This document shows, piece by piece, positions 8,697 through 17,851 of a DNA stretch of 64,000 bases. The notes below the pieces were generated by a model that saw only the letters and a list, made by a program, of their open reading frames with translations, had not been told where the DNA came from and did not search any database. Made by a program: the position numbers and the translations under genes. The stretch comes from Candidatus Limnocylindrales bacterium. GTDB lineage: Bacteria; Moduliflexota; Moduliflexia; Moduliflexales; JAUQPW01. Location: assembly GCA_035559535.1 (NCBI GenBank), contig DATMBG010000039.1, positions 1 to 64,000 on the forward strand, written 5' to 3'. Position 1 is the stretch's first letter, and each line of letters opens with the position of its first letter.

Positions 8697-10472
8697 TTAT
8701 TCTACCCGGAAAGTTGTCGTGATAATCAGCCGTCGTTGTTCTTGTAAAAATTGGGTGAATTCTTCTGTAGATAAGGGTTTACTAAAAAAGTAGCCCTGGA
8801 TCCCATCGCATCCCTGCGAGTGCAAAAAATCTACCTGTTCTTTTGTTTCGACTCCTTCGGCAATAACCTGAAGGCCGAGGCTGTGGGCCATCCGAATAAT
8901 GGCCATGGCAATGGCGGCATCGTTGGAATTGGTGGTTATATTCCGTACAAAAGATTGATCGATTTTGAGGGCATTCACCGGCAGGCTTTTCAAATAGGTC
9001 AGGGAGGAATACCCCGTGCCGAAATCGTCAATGGCAATTCCTATTCCTAAGGCTTTTAATTCATTCAGGATAGTAGAGTTAGCCTCAAGAGTTTTTACCA
9101 CAACACTTTCGGTAAGTTCCAGTTCTAAATAGTGGGGTTCAAGTCCAATTTTCTCTAGTTCTTCATGGATCATTTGAACCAGATTTTGTTGTTGCAGGGT
9201 TCGCCCTGAGAAATTCACGGCTACACAGAGAGGTATAAAACCCATCTTTTGCCAGGCCTTGTTTTGGGTGCAAGCCTTTTGCAGTACCCATTCTCCAATG
9301 GGAACAATCAGTCCCGTTTCTTCGGCCAGGGGGATAAACTTATCTGCAGGAATTACTCCTAACTCCGGATGTTGCCAGCGTATCAAGGCTTCCATTCCAC
9401 CGATCTGACCGGTTTTGAGATCTACCCAGGGTTGGTAGTAAAGGACCAGTTCATTGTGTTTAAGGGCCTGGTACAGGTTATTTTCCAATGTTAAGTTATC
9501 GAAAATCCGGGTCTTAGTGGCTACATCATAGAATTGATAGGTATTACGTCCCTGTTCTTTGGCGTAATCCATAGCAGTTTCAGCACAGGTGACGAGGGTT
9601 TTTACCTCCTCGCTATGGATGGGATATAAACTAATTCCGATACTGGCTGTGATATGGAGCTGATAACCCTGCAGTGAAATGGGTTGTTTAATGGTTTGGA
9701 GAAGTTTTAAGGCGGCTGCAACGGCAACTTGCTTATGGGCAAGGTCCGGTAGAAGGATGGCAAATTCATCTCCTTGCAGGTGAAATACCAGATCACTTTC
9801 TTTCAAGGAGCTCTTCAGTCGCTCGGCGATCGTCTTGAGCAACAGATCGCCCGTATCGCGGCCTAGGGCATAGTTGATGTTTTTAAAGCGGTCCAGATTG
9901 ATTACCAAAACTCCGATCAACCGTCCACTACGATTTGTCTGGATGATTTGGGCCAATCGCTCGTACAGGAGGAGTTGATTGGGCAGTCCGGTTAGACTGT
10001 GGTAATAGGTAGCCTGGTTAAGCTGTTGTTTGGTCCAATCCATAAAATGACTGAGTTGTTGTTCGGCCAGTTTAATTTCACCAATATAATGTTTGGCCAC
10101 GGTGGTCTGCCTTTCCAGTCGGGTTTTAATCGCCGTGATCAGCTCCTCGGCGGTAAAGGGCTTGGTCAGATAATCATCTGCACCGATATTCATTCCCTGG
10201 CGTATATCTTCCCTGGACGCTTTGGCTGTTAAAAAAATGAACGGAATAAGGGCGGTCGTGGAATCTTTTCGTAATTCAGTGAGTACGCCATAGCCATCGA
10301 GTCCTGGCATCATCACATCGCAGATAATCAAGTCAGGGAGATACTTTCGGGCCAATTGGATCCCGGTCAAACCGTTTTCTGCCTCTAGGGTCTTAAAACC
10401 CTCAAAACCAAGGATGGTAATAATCTCCTCACGCACAGATTGCGTATCCTCAATGACAAGAATCCTTTTCAT
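8697..10472 (-). CDS. response regulator with GGDEF and EAL domains
   Basis: A 591-residue cyclic-di-GMP regulator with domain order REC (1-120, phospho-acceptor Asp in LIICDVMMPGLDG), GGDEF (about 165-325) and EAL (about 335-580). The GGDEF signature is changed to QGDEF (in HLQGDEFAI), so cyclase activity is doubtful. The EAL part looks intact: MEALIRW, IDDFGTGYSSL and IAEGVET are all present. The protein is therefore probably a phosphodiesterase controlled by phosphorylation. The start follows AAAGGA and lies 5 nt past the stop of the histidine kinase, its likely partner in the same transcript. Confidence 0.93.
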   Translation of the reverse strand: MKRILVIEDTQSVREEIITILGFEGFKTLEAENGLTGIQLARKYLPDLIICDVMMPGLDGYGVLTELRKDSTTALIPFIFLTAKASREDIRQGMNIGADDYLTKPFTAEELITAIKTRLERQTTVAKHYIGEIKLAEQQLSHFMDWTKQQLNQATYYHSLTGLPNQLLLYERLAQIIQTNRSGRLIGVLVINLDRFKNINYALGRDTGDLLLKTIAERLKSSLKESDLVFHLQGDEFAILLPDLAHKQVAVAAALKLLQTIKQPISLQGYQLHITASIGISLYPIHSEEVKTLVTCAETAMDYAKEQGRNTYQFYDVATKTRIFDNLTLENNLYQALKHNELVLYYQPWVDLKTGQIGGMEALIRWQHPELGVIPADKFIPLAEETGLIVPIGEWVLQKACTQNKAWQKMGFIPLCVAVNFSGRTLQQQNLVQMIHEELEKIGLEPHYLELELTESVVVKTLEANSTILNELKALGIGIAIDDFGTGYSSLTYLKSLPVNALKIDQSFVRNITTNSNDAAIAMAIIRMAHSLGLQVIAEGVETKEQVDFLHSQGCDGIQGYFFSKPLSTEEFTQFLQEQRRLIITTTFRVE

Positions 10473-10477
10473 GGCTA

Positions 10478-12175
10478 TTAATTCCTTTCATCGACCGGGA
10501 TGGTAATAGTAAAGGTTGTACCAAGGCCTACTTTACTATCCACACGGATCGTCCCACCATGTAAATCGACGGCTTTTTTAATAATGGCCAGACCGAGTCC
10601 GGTACCGGAAATGTTCCCGACATTCTTAGCCCGGTGAAAGGGTTCAAATAACCGTTTTTGGTCTTCTTCAGGAATTCCGATACCTTGATCTTTGACCTGG
10701 AAGATAATCGCATCCTTTTCACCTGATACGGTGAAATAGATGGAACCCCCTGCGGGCGAATATTTAACTGCATTGGAGAGCAAGTTGGTGATAATATGTC
10801 GCATGAGTTTTTCATCCAGAAGGGCTTCTTCGTAGGGTACCTGATAAGAAAAGATAAATGCATGCCGGGTTTGGGTTGTTATTTCAACCTCATGGACAAG
10901 GTCCTGGCAGAATTTTCTCAGGTTCAGTGAGAGGGGATTGAATTCCAATTTCCCGGCTTCTCCTTTACCGAGGACGAGGATATCCTCCAACAGTCGGGTC
11001 ATATGCTTGATTTCAGCTTGGATTTTATTCAAGCGTTCCATTTTTTGTTCGGGGGTCATTTTATCCCCGTAACGTTTGAGGATATCACTGGCGGCCAGAA
11101 TAGAGGCCAAAGGGGTACGGAATTCATGGGAGGCCATGGAAACAAATCGGGATTTCAGTTCTCCAAGTTCTTTTTCTTTTTCAAGGGCTTCGTGGAGTTC
11201 CCGGGTTTTTTGCTCCAACTTTGCAGCAAAGGTTTTCAATTCTTCCTCTGCCTGCTTACGCTCGGTAATATCTTCGCAAATGGTAAAGATGGCAATGGGG
11301 TTTCCTAAAGCATCCCTGACTAAATCCGATACCAGTTGGACCGGGAAAATGCTCCCATCTTTTCGTACGTTAACCGTTTCGCGTCTCCAGTGTTTCCTCT
11401 GTTTTACCTGTTCCGGTCCCATGGGCTTCCAGAACTCAGAAGGGGCAAAGATTCTGGCGTTCTTACCTATCAGTTCTTCTACCGTATAACCGTGCATGGT
11501 TGCTTCGGCGGGATTTGTATAAAGAATTTTTCCCTCTGGATTGGTAATGGTAACCCCCAATTGGATGGTTTCAACTGCTTTTTCCAGGATCCGTAAGGCT
11601 TCTTCTATACGCTTGCGCTCTAAGATTTCAGCTCGTAACTCTTCATTAACTTTGGCAAGCTCGGTTGTACGTTCCTTAACCCTTATTTCCAAATTGTCAT
11701 GGGCCTTTCTCAGTTCCTCTTCCACTCGCTTACGCTCGGCCAGGGTCGTCTCATGGAGCGTAATCAGATACTCATTTTGCTGATACATCTTTTCCTCGGC
11801 TTGTTTACGTTCGGTAATATCACGACAACTGGCGATAATCCCCGAGACTGCAGGATTCTTATTAGAGAGATTTCTCCCCATGGCTTCAAGTATCCGCCAG
11901 GACCCATTTTTGTGATGAAAACAAAATTCCCAGGAAATTGCATGATCCGAATCCTGGATTACCTGATGGAAAGCATCTTTAACACGGGCTATATCCTTAA
12001 AGTGAATGAAGTCAAAGACATTCCGCCCGATGACCTCTTCGGGTTTATACCCCAATACCCGCTCAATGGAAGGATTTACATAGAAGATCGTTTCGTCTTT
12101 ATTTAAGACGATAACAATATCCAGGATACTTTCCATTAAGGTTCGAAAATATCCTTCACTTTGTCCTGCAGTCAT
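10478..12175 (-). CDS. PAS-domain sensor histidine kinase
   Basis: A 565-residue kinase. It has two PAS/PAC sensor domains (about 8-125 and 195-315), each ending in a DITERKQAEE-type linker, with coiled coil between them. It then has a HisKA dimerisation domain with SHEFRTPLAS and a HATPase domain with the N box NLLSNAVKYSP, DQGIGIPEED and GTGLGLAI. No membrane segment is visible, so it is probably cytosolic and senses an internal or redox signal. It is directly upstream of the REC-GGDEF-EAL regulator and almost certainly phosphorylates it, linking the signal to cyclic-di-GMP turnover. Confidence 0.94.
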   Translation of the reverse strand: MTAGQSEGYFRTLMESILDIVIVLNKDETIFYVNPSIERVLGYKPEEVIGRNVFDFIHFKDIARVKDAFHQVIQDSDHAISWEFCFHHKNGSWRILEAMGRNLSNKNPAVSGIIASCRDITERKQAEEKMYQQNEYLITLHETTLAERKRVEEELRKAHDNLEIRVKERTTELAKVNEELRAEILERKRIEEALRILEKAVETIQLGVTITNPEGKILYTNPAEATMHGYTVEELIGKNARIFAPSEFWKPMGPEQVKQRKHWRRETVNVRKDGSIFPVQLVSDLVRDALGNPIAIFTICEDITERKQAEEELKTFAAKLEQKTRELHEALEKEKELGELKSRFVSMASHEFRTPLASILAASDILKRYGDKMTPEQKMERLNKIQAEIKHMTRLLEDILVLGKGEAGKLEFNPLSLNLRKFCQDLVHEVEITTQTRHAFIFSYQVPYEEALLDEKLMRHIITNLLSNAVKYSPAGGSIYFTVSGEKDAIIFQVKDQGIGIPEEDQKRLFEPFHRAKNVGNISGTGLGLAIIKKAVDLHGGTIRVDSKVGLGTTFTITIPVDERN

Positions 12176-12206
12176 CTGTTTGTTCCTGATTTCAAGATGA
12201 TCCTTC

Positions 12207-12250
12207 GGGTAGGAGTAGGGGTGGGAGGCCTCCTACCCCTACTCCTACCC
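12207..12250. repeat. 44-bp palindrome, dispersed family
   Basis: A near-perfect palindrome: 15-bp outer arms (GGGTAGGAGTAGGGG and its inverse) around a self-complementary core centred on AGGCCT, with a single G-T pair. The core and right side match the palindrome at 13214-13240 with one difference over about 24 nt. It lies upstream of the EI24 gene, divergent from the kinase gene. Confidence 0.85.
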
Positions 12251-12363
12251 TATTCCTAAATTTTTTAGTTTATCCCTCCGTTTTAGTCCCACCACTATAG
12301 GGGAAGATTTTGACAAATGTCAAGTTTTTTGTTTTGATGATCCTCCGGGTTGGAGGCACTTCC

Positions 12364-12392
12364 TTGACAGAACTCCTCCTGGCATCTAAAAT
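12364..12392 (+). promoter_or_regulatory. sigma-70-type promoter for EI24 gene
   Basis: TTGACA (12364-12369), a 17-nt spacer, then TAAAAT (12387-12392, 5 of 6 to consensus). It is placed about 60 nt upstream of the EI24/CysZ-like gene. Confidence 0.75.
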
Positions 12393-12454
12393 CTCTTCTA
12401 GAAAGTAGGTATTTGACTGTTTTACCGAGAAATTGTGAAGGCCCATGAGGAGAT

Positions 12455-13213
12455 ATGTTTCATTTTGTTCGCGGACTTACGTATGTCCTTCGGGGAGCTA
12501 CGTTTATTAAAGCCCATCCTATCCTGCTAAAGTATGTTCTGATTCCCTTTATCATTAACGTCCTTGTGTTTAGCCTGGTAGGGTATTTAAGCTGGCATTA
12601 TGGAGAGATTTTTCTCAATCAGATCACCCACCGGGGAGAAGCCTGGTACTGGTCTTTATTATTCTACCTGTCCCTGGGGTTATTGGGGTTGTTACTGATT
12701 TTGATCATTGTTTTTACTTTTACAATAGTCGGAACCCTTGTTGCAGCGCCTTTCAACGAAGTACTTTCAGAAAAAACCGAACAGATCCTTTTGGGGAGGA
12801 TTAAAGATTTTGAGGAAAGGCGTGGGAATTTTTTTCCTGGTGTTTTTCATCGTCTTCGTCGCGTTTCATTAGATTTGATCGAGAATCTCAAAGAGATAAC
12901 CTTTTTTGCTTTTGTGGGATTTGGTATGTTTTTTCTTAATTTTGTTCCCGGGCTTGGGACAGGATTAAATACCTTATGGATATGGATATTTCTGGCTTTC
13001 GAGTTTTTGAGCTATCCGTTGAGTCGTAGGCGTTACTCTTTCCGGCAGAAACTCAGGATTATCTGGGATTACAAGGAGCTGACCCTTGGATTCGGCCTGG
13101 GCGTTTTTCTGATTCTTCTGGTTCCTCTGCTCAATTTTATTTGTATTCCGATTTCTGTTGTGGGCGGAACCTTGCTTTATCTCCAGGAGATGGAAAAGAC
13201 GGTAAAGGAGTAA
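12455..13213 (+). CDS. EI24/CysZ-like integral membrane protein
   Basis: A 252-residue polytopic inner-membrane protein with an N-terminal FVRGLTYVLRGATFI stretch and about four long hydrophobic segments (about 28-48, 66-95, 148-180 and 205-240). The PFNEVLSEKTE loop is typical of the EI24 domain family that includes the sulfate channel CysZ. No cys genes are nearby, so sulfate transport is only a family-based possibility. The ATG follows GAGGAG closely. The stop codon abuts a palindrome, and a related palindrome lies upstream. Confidence 0.85.
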   Translation: MFHFVRGLTYVLRGATFIKAHPILLKYVLIPFIINVLVFSLVGYLSWHYGEIFLNQITHRGEAWYWSLLFYLSLGLLGLLLILIIVFTFTIVGTLVAAPFNEVLSEKTEQILLGRIKDFEERRGNFFPGVFHRLRRVSLDLIENLKEITFFAFVGFGMFFLNFVPGLGTGLNTLWIWIFLAFEFLSYPLSRRRYSFRQKLRIIWDYKELTLGFGLGVFLILLVPLLNFICIPISVVGGTLLYLQEMEKTVKE

Positions 13214-13233
13214 GGGTGGGAGGCCTCCCACCC
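13214..13233. repeat. 20-bp perfect palindrome, same family as 12207-12250
   Basis: GGGTGGGAGGCCTCCCACCC is perfectly self-complementary, begins at the base after the EI24 stop, and is followed by the same CCTACTC as the upstream copy. The two copies bracket the EI24 gene. It may form a hairpin between this gene and the convergent hisF. Confidence 0.8.
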
Positions 13234-13243
13234 CTACTCAATG

Positions 13244-14029
13244 TTAGATTCTTACGTGAACCCCCCGTTGGTGGAGGTAGGCCTTAGCCTCCGGGATAGT
13301 ATATTCCCGGAAGTGAAAAATAGAAGCAGCCAGAACTGCATCGGCTTTTCCTGCGGTCAGTCCTTCGTAGAGATGTTGGAGATTTCCGACTCCCCCCGAG
13401 GCAATTACCGGAATACGAACGGCTTCAGATACCGCCCGGGTTAAGGGGATATCGTAACCCTGTTTGGTTCCGTCTTGATCCATACTGGTTAAAAGGATCT
13501 CACCAGCTCCGAGTTCTTCAACCTGGCAAGCCCATTCCAGAACATCGAGCCCTGCAGGAGTTCTTCCACCGTGAATATAAACTTCCCAACTTTCCGTCGG
13601 TTCAGAGGATCTGGTGGGAGGGGAGGTACGGCGTCTGGCATCGATAGCCACGACGATACATTGAGAACCAAACCGTTCAGCCCCTTCTCGAATGATCTCG
13701 GGGGTTAAGACGGCCGCTGTATTGATAGAGACTTTGTCGGCTCCGGCTCTCAGGAGATTGCGGATATCCTCTACTTTTTTAATTCCCCCCCCTACAGTAA
13801 GGGGCATGAATACTTCCGCGGCCGTTCTTCGTACCACGTCGATCATGATCTCTCTCTTTTCGTAGGAGGCAGTGATATCCAAAAAGGTCAGTTCATCGGC
13901 TCCCTGTTGATCATAGATTTTTGCAATTTCCACCGGATCTCCTGCGTCCCTGAGGTTAAGGAATTTAACCCCTTTCACTACACGTCCGGCTTTAACATCC
14001 AAGCAGGGGATAATACGTTTGGTGAGCAT
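13244..14029 (-). CDS. hisF: imidazole glycerol phosphate synthase subunit HisF
   Basis: The cyclase subunit of imidazole glycerol phosphate synthase in histidine biosynthesis; with HisH it makes IGP and AICAR from PRFAR. It is a (beta/alpha)8 barrel of 261 residues with catalytic Asp11 (in PCLDV) and the second Asp in VVAIDARR. Phosphate-binding GGVGN and GGGIKK are present. The loop after AIDARR carries about eight extra Ser/Thr/Pro residues compared with the usual family sequence. hisA lies 128 bp upstream on the same strand; hisH is not in the window. Confidence 0.97.
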   Translation of the reverse strand: MLTKRIIPCLDVKAGRVVKGVKFLNLRDAGDPVEIAKIYDQQGADELTFLDITASYEKREIMIDVVRRTAAEVFMPLTVGGGIKKVEDIRNLLRAGADKVSINTAAVLTPEIIREGAERFGSQCIVVAIDARRRTSPPTRSSEPTESWEVYIHGGRTPAGLDVLEWACQVEELGAGEILLTSMDQDGTKQGYDIPLTRAVSEAVRIPVIASGGVGNLQHLYEGLTAGKADAVLAASIFHFREYTIPEAKAYLHQRGVHVRI

Positions 14030-14157
14030 ACTAAATTCTGAAGGTCATGGGCAAAAGGCAAACCAGGAGGTTCCTTAGAATCCTTTTTACTTTTTGCCCC
14101 TTCATCAAAGCTCAGGATAGGCTTTTATCCCTTTGCCTCCTTCTATTCTTTTGGTTT

Positions 14158-14886
14158 TTATTTTCCCCTGGCAAGTTTAATGGCTTCGGCCAGGTTAAAA
14201 TTATGAAGATATAAAGCTTTTCCGACAATAGCTCCGATAACCCCCATATCCTGGAAGGGCAACAGCCTTTGGATATCTTCCAGGGTCGAGATACCTCCGG
14301 AAGCAATAACAGGTTTGTGGCTACCCAGGACGATAGTTCGAAGACCGTTCAAATTGGGTCCTGTGAGCATCCCATCTCGTTGGGTATCTGTGTAAATGAT
14401 TGCTTCGATGGGGCTGTCTTCAAGTAGCCGGACCAGGTCGGTAGCCTTTAATTCGGTTACTTCCCTCCAGCCTTGGATGGAGACTTTTCCATCCCGGGCA
14501 TCGATTCCGACCAGAATATTTCCCGGGAAAGCCCGGCAGGCTTCTTTGACAAAGTCAGGTTGTTGAAAGGCTATAGTCCCCAGAATAACCCGTCTGGCAC
14601 CGGCCATAAGGGCCTGTTCGATGGCTTTTAAAGTTCGAAGTCCTCCGCCCAATTGAATAGGTATCGAAACGGATTCGGCTATTTCACGAACAACTTCCAA
14701 ATTTTGAGGTTCGCCCCTAAAGGCTCCGTCCAGATCAACCACATGTAAAAGCCCGGCGCCCTGGTCTTCCCAATGTTTCGCCATAGCCGGTGGATCTTCA
14801 CTAAATACGGTCTCCTGGTTTAACTTCCCCTGGGTAAGGCGCACGCACTTCCCCTGGTGCAAATCAATGGCAGGGATAATCTCCAT
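14158..14886 (-). CDS. hisA: phosphoribosyl-formimino-AICAR isomerase HisA
   Basis: HisA catalyses the Amadori rearrangement of ProFAR to PRFAR, the step before HisF. It is a 242-residue barrel, the usual length, with catalytic Asp8 (IIPAIDLHQGKCVRL), the second Asp in IIYTDTQRDG, and phosphate sites GGGLR and ASGGIS. The start follows AAGGAAG. hisA precedes hisF with a 128-bp gap, so the two are probably transcribed together. Confidence 0.97.
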   Translation of the reverse strand: MEIIPAIDLHQGKCVRLTQGKLNQETVFSEDPPAMAKHWEDQGAGLLHVVDLDGAFRGEPQNLEVVREIAESVSIPIQLGGGLRTLKAIEQALMAGARRVILGTIAFQQPDFVKEACRAFPGNILVGIDARDGKVSIQGWREVTELKATDLVRLLEDSPIEAIIYTDTQRDGMLTGPNLNGLRTIVLGSHKPVIASGGISTLEDIQRLLPFQDMGVIGAIVGKALYLHNFNLAEAIKLARGK

Positions 14887-14913
14887 CTTCCGTTCTTCCT
14901 TTCTTCTATTTTC

Positions 14914-16221
14914 TTATTTTTTAGGTAATTTTTCGATTTTAACCTTTGCGATTCGCTTGGAATCCATATCCACGACGGTTAGTTTATATCCTTCATAGGT
15001 AACGATTTCACCGCCCTTGGGTAGTCTTTGAAGCTTGGACAGCATAAACCCGGCGATGGTATCATATTCCGGAGATTCCGGGAAAGGCAGATTTTGTTCG
15101 GACTGTAAATCCCGGATCGTTACAGACCCATCGACCACCAGAGAGCCATCTTTGAGGACTTCGATAGGTCCTTTATCTTCTGTTTCCGATTCATCTCGAA
15201 TTTCGCCTACAATCTCCTCCAGGAGGTCTTCCAGGGTAACCAATCCCGCTACTTCTCCGTACTCATTGACAACGATGGCCATGTGCATACGCCGTCGCCG
15301 GAGTTCACTCAGCAAATCACTGATCATAATCGTATCGGGGACTAAGTAGGCTTTATGGACAAGCTCCCTTAAAACGATCGGTTTCCCTTCGGCCAGGACC
15401 TCGATGACATCCTTGTTATATAAGATACCCACGATATTATCCAGGGTGTCCTCATAAACCGGGATTCGCGAATATCCACTCTCTACCAGAGCTTTGACGA
15501 CGTCTTGGGAAGGTGTATTGACTTCAATGGCATAAATTTTTACCCTCGGAACCATGACTTCCCGAACGGAAGTATCTGCAAACTCAAAGACGCTGTGGAT
15601 TAGCTCATGTTCAGTTTCATCGAAAACACCCCGATCGGCTCCTTCCTTAATCATATACTTAACTTCTTCCTCCGAAACAATGGAGGCCTGGGGGTTTTCT
15701 TCCACACCTAACATTTTCAAGATGATATTTGTGGAAAAAGTCAGGATCTTAACCGGGGCCGAGGAGATCCGGGACAACAGATCGATAGGTTTTACGACCC
15801 AGGAGGCCACCCGTTCGGGGTTGGTCAGGGCAATGGACTTAGGAACCAGTTCCCCTAGGACCAGGGACAAATAGGAAAGGGTAATCACCACGATTCCGAA
15901 AGCAAGAGATTGGCTCCAGTTTTGAAGAATTGGTATCTTTTCAAGTAAAGGTTGTAAGAATTGAACGGCTGCTGCACCGCCGAAGACAGAAGCCATAGTT
16001 CCGACTAACGTGACCCCGATCTGGACGATAGCTAGAAGGCGATCGGGTTCTTGCTTGAGTTGATCGACAATCTTAGCCCATGGGACACCTTCTTCGACCA
16101 GTTGGAGGATTTTACTTTTGCGACTGGAGATAACAGCAATCTCTGCAGCAGAGAAAAATCCGTTGAGGAGAATTAAAAAAAGGATGATTACCAGTTCAAA
16201 TAAAAATTGTTCAGCCGTCAT
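14914..16221 (-). CDS. CNNM/CorC-type membrane protein with CBS pair
   Basis: A 435-residue protein of the hemolysin-C/CorC family. The N-terminal DUF21/CNNM transmembrane domain (about 1-195) begins FELVIILFLILLNGFFSAAEIAVISSRKS. It is followed by two CBS domains (about 215-335, with VREVMVPRV and LVTLEDLLEEIVGEI) and a C-terminal CorC_HlyC domain (about 350-430). The family is linked to Mg2+/Co2+ export; despite old names it is not a proven hemolysin. It lies 27 bp upstream of hisA on the same strand, probably by chance of operon packing. Confidence 0.93.
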   Translation of the reverse strand: MTAEQFLFELVIILFLILLNGFFSAAEIAVISSRKSKILQLVEEGVPWAKIVDQLKQEPDRLLAIVQIGVTLVGTMASVFGGAAAVQFLQPLLEKIPILQNWSQSLAFGIVVITLSYLSLVLGELVPKSIALTNPERVASWVVKPIDLLSRISSAPVKILTFSTNIILKMLGVEENPQASIVSEEEVKYMIKEGADRGVFDETEHELIHSVFEFADTSVREVMVPRVKIYAIEVNTPSQDVVKALVESGYSRIPVYEDTLDNIVGILYNKDVIEVLAEGKPIVLRELVHKAYLVPDTIMISDLLSELRRRRMHMAIVVNEYGEVAGLVTLEDLLEEIVGEIRDESETEDKGPIEVLKDGSLVVDGSVTIRDLQSEQNLPFPESPEYDTIAGFMLSKLQRLPKGGEIVTYEGYKLTVVDMDSKRIAKVKIEKLPKK

Positions 16222-16230
16222 ACTGAAGTT

Positions 16231-16350
16231 AGAAGCAAGAAGCCAGAAGCGAGAAGCCAGGAGTTTTAATCTTCATTTCTTGCTTCCCATACCCCTGGAG
16301 TTATCTTTTAGATCCGTCCCTGCCTTGTTTATTTCCTGCTTCTTGCTTCT
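16231..16350. repeat. intergenic inverted repeat (13-bp perfect arms)
   Basis: AGAAGCAAGAAGC (16231-16243) and its exact inverse (16338-16350) enclose about 95 nt containing further AGAAGC-type tandem degenerate units. It fills most of the gap between lpdA and the CBS-domain protein gene. It looks like another member of the small noncoding repeats seen across this window. Confidence 0.65.
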
Positions 16351-16360
16351 TATCTATTGC

Positions 16361-17776
16361 TTACTGCCTAGGTTTTTTGGGGGGCATATGGATTACTTTT
16401 CCGAGGACATCGAGGGCGGCTTCTCCCATAGCTTCGGTAAGTGTCGGATGGGCATGAATGGAATGGGCAATATCTTCGGCGGTAGCTTCCAGGTTCATGG
16501 CTAATACAGGTTCGGCAATCAGATCCGTTACATGGGGACCCAACATATGAACTCCTAAAATCTCCCCGTATTTCGCATCGGTTATGATTTTAATAAATCC
16601 TTCTCGCTCTCCCAGAATGGTCGCTTTTGAATTGGCTGCAAAGGGAAATTTTCCAACTCTAATCTCCCCGACCTTTTCCCGAGCTTGTTTTTCGGTCAAA
16701 CCGACACTGGCGACTTCGGGGATTGTATAGATACATCGCGGAACAGTATTATAATTCATGTGACCTCCTTCCCCTAAAGCATTTTCTACGGCCGCTATAC
16801 CTTGATGGGAGGCAGCATGGGCCAGCATGATTTTACGGGTAACATCCCCAATGGCATAAATTCCAGGAACATTGGTTTCCATCCGATCGTTAATAACTAC
16901 GGCACCTCGGTCCAGGGCCACCCCTATTTTTTCAAGGCCCAAATCTTCAGAGAAGGGTCTTCGCCCCACGGCAACCAGGACAATCTGGGCCGAAAATTTT
17001 TTCTCTCCGTCCTTGGTTAAAACCGTTACGATTTTATGACCCGCCGTTCCATTACCGATCTCCTTAACCTGGGCACCGGTGTAGACTTCAATCCCGTCTT
17101 TCTGGATAATCTTCTGAAGTCCCAGGGCGATTTCTTCATCTTCCGTTGGAATGATTTGGGGGAGCATTTCTATGACCGTTACTTTACTCCCTAGCTTACC
17201 AAAAATCGTCGCCCACTCTACCCCGATGTAACCACCTCCAATGATAATCACGCTTTGGGGCAATTCTTTAAGTTCAAAGGCCCCATCACTGTTGATAACT
17301 CCTTCTGAGTCGATTCCGGGAATCGGGATGCTGGAAGGAACCGAACCGGTTGCTATAACAATTTTTTCGGCACTGACCGTTGTGCGGGTTCCTGCTTTTT
17401 CAGTCACCTCTATTTCATGGGTGGAGAGGAACTTTCCTTTTCCTTGGATAATATCAATTCCATTACTTTTGAGAAGAGATCGGGCTCCTGCGGAGAGGGT
17501 TTTTACGGCTATATCCTTCCGTTTGCTCATCTTATCGTAATCTACCGAGATTTCCCCAACATTTACACCGTAATCCTTGGCATGTCTTGCAATCTCAACC
17601 AATTCGGCTCCCCGTAAAAGAGCCTTGGAAGGAATACATCCGCGCAGGACACAGGTACCTCCAATTTCATCCATTTCCACTACAGCCGTTTTAGCTCCCA
17701 GTTGTGCTGCCCGAATAGCAGCCACGTACCCTCCTGGACCACCTCCAATAAATAAGATATTGTAATCGTATGGCAT
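16361..17776 (-). CDS. lpdA: dihydrolipoyl dehydrogenase
   Basis: E3 flavoprotein of 2-oxoacid dehydrogenase and glycine cleavage complexes; it reoxidises dihydrolipoamide with NAD+. It has 471 residues, the usual length. The FAD motif GGGPGGYVAAIRAAQLG is near the N-terminus, the redox disulfide is C42/C47 in GGTCVLRGCIPSK, and the NAD-binding GGGYIGVEWA follows mid-protein. The catalytic His-Glu pair is in HAHPTLTEAMGEAA near the C-terminus. No E1 or E2 genes are in the window, so the complex it serves is unknown. No clear ribosome site precedes the ATG. Confidence 0.96.
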   Translation of the reverse strand: MPYDYNILFIGGGPGGYVAAIRAAQLGAKTAVVEMDEIGGTCVLRGCIPSKALLRGAELVEIARHAKDYGVNVGEISVDYDKMSKRKDIAVKTLSAGARSLLKSNGIDIIQGKGKFLSTHEIEVTEKAGTRTTVSAEKIVIATGSVPSSIPIPGIDSEGVINSDGAFELKELPQSVIIIGGGYIGVEWATIFGKLGSKVTVIEMLPQIIPTEDEEIALGLQKIIQKDGIEVYTGAQVKEIGNGTAGHKIVTVLTKDGEKKFSAQIVLVAVGRRPFSEDLGLEKIGVALDRGAVVINDRMETNVPGIYAIGDVTRKIMLAHAASHQGIAAVENALGEGGHMNYNTVPRCIYTIPEVASVGLTEKQAREKVGEIRVGKFPFAANSKATILGEREGFIKIITDAKYGEILGVHMLGPHVTDLIAEPVLAMNLEATAEDIAHSIHAHPTLTEAMGEAALDVLGKVIHMPPKKPRQ

Positions 17777-17802
17777 GATGTCTTAAGTATGGGAGTGTGG
17801 GA

Positions 17803-17851
17803 GTGTGGAAGTGTAAGCCTATAGATTTTGTTTACCTCTACACTCCTACAC
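17803..17851. repeat. palindrome overlapping the end of the M16 gene
   Basis: Arms 17803-17815 and 17839-17851 (13 bp, two mismatches) built from GTGTRGGAGTGT-type units. The right arm lies inside the last codons of the inactive M16 subunit and supplies its GVGV C-terminus. It may double as that operon's terminator. Confidence 0.5.

Noticed and set aside
12207-12250. Bidirectional rho-independent terminator
   Set aside because: It lies upstream of two divergent genes, so there is no transcript to end; a repeat element is the better explanation.
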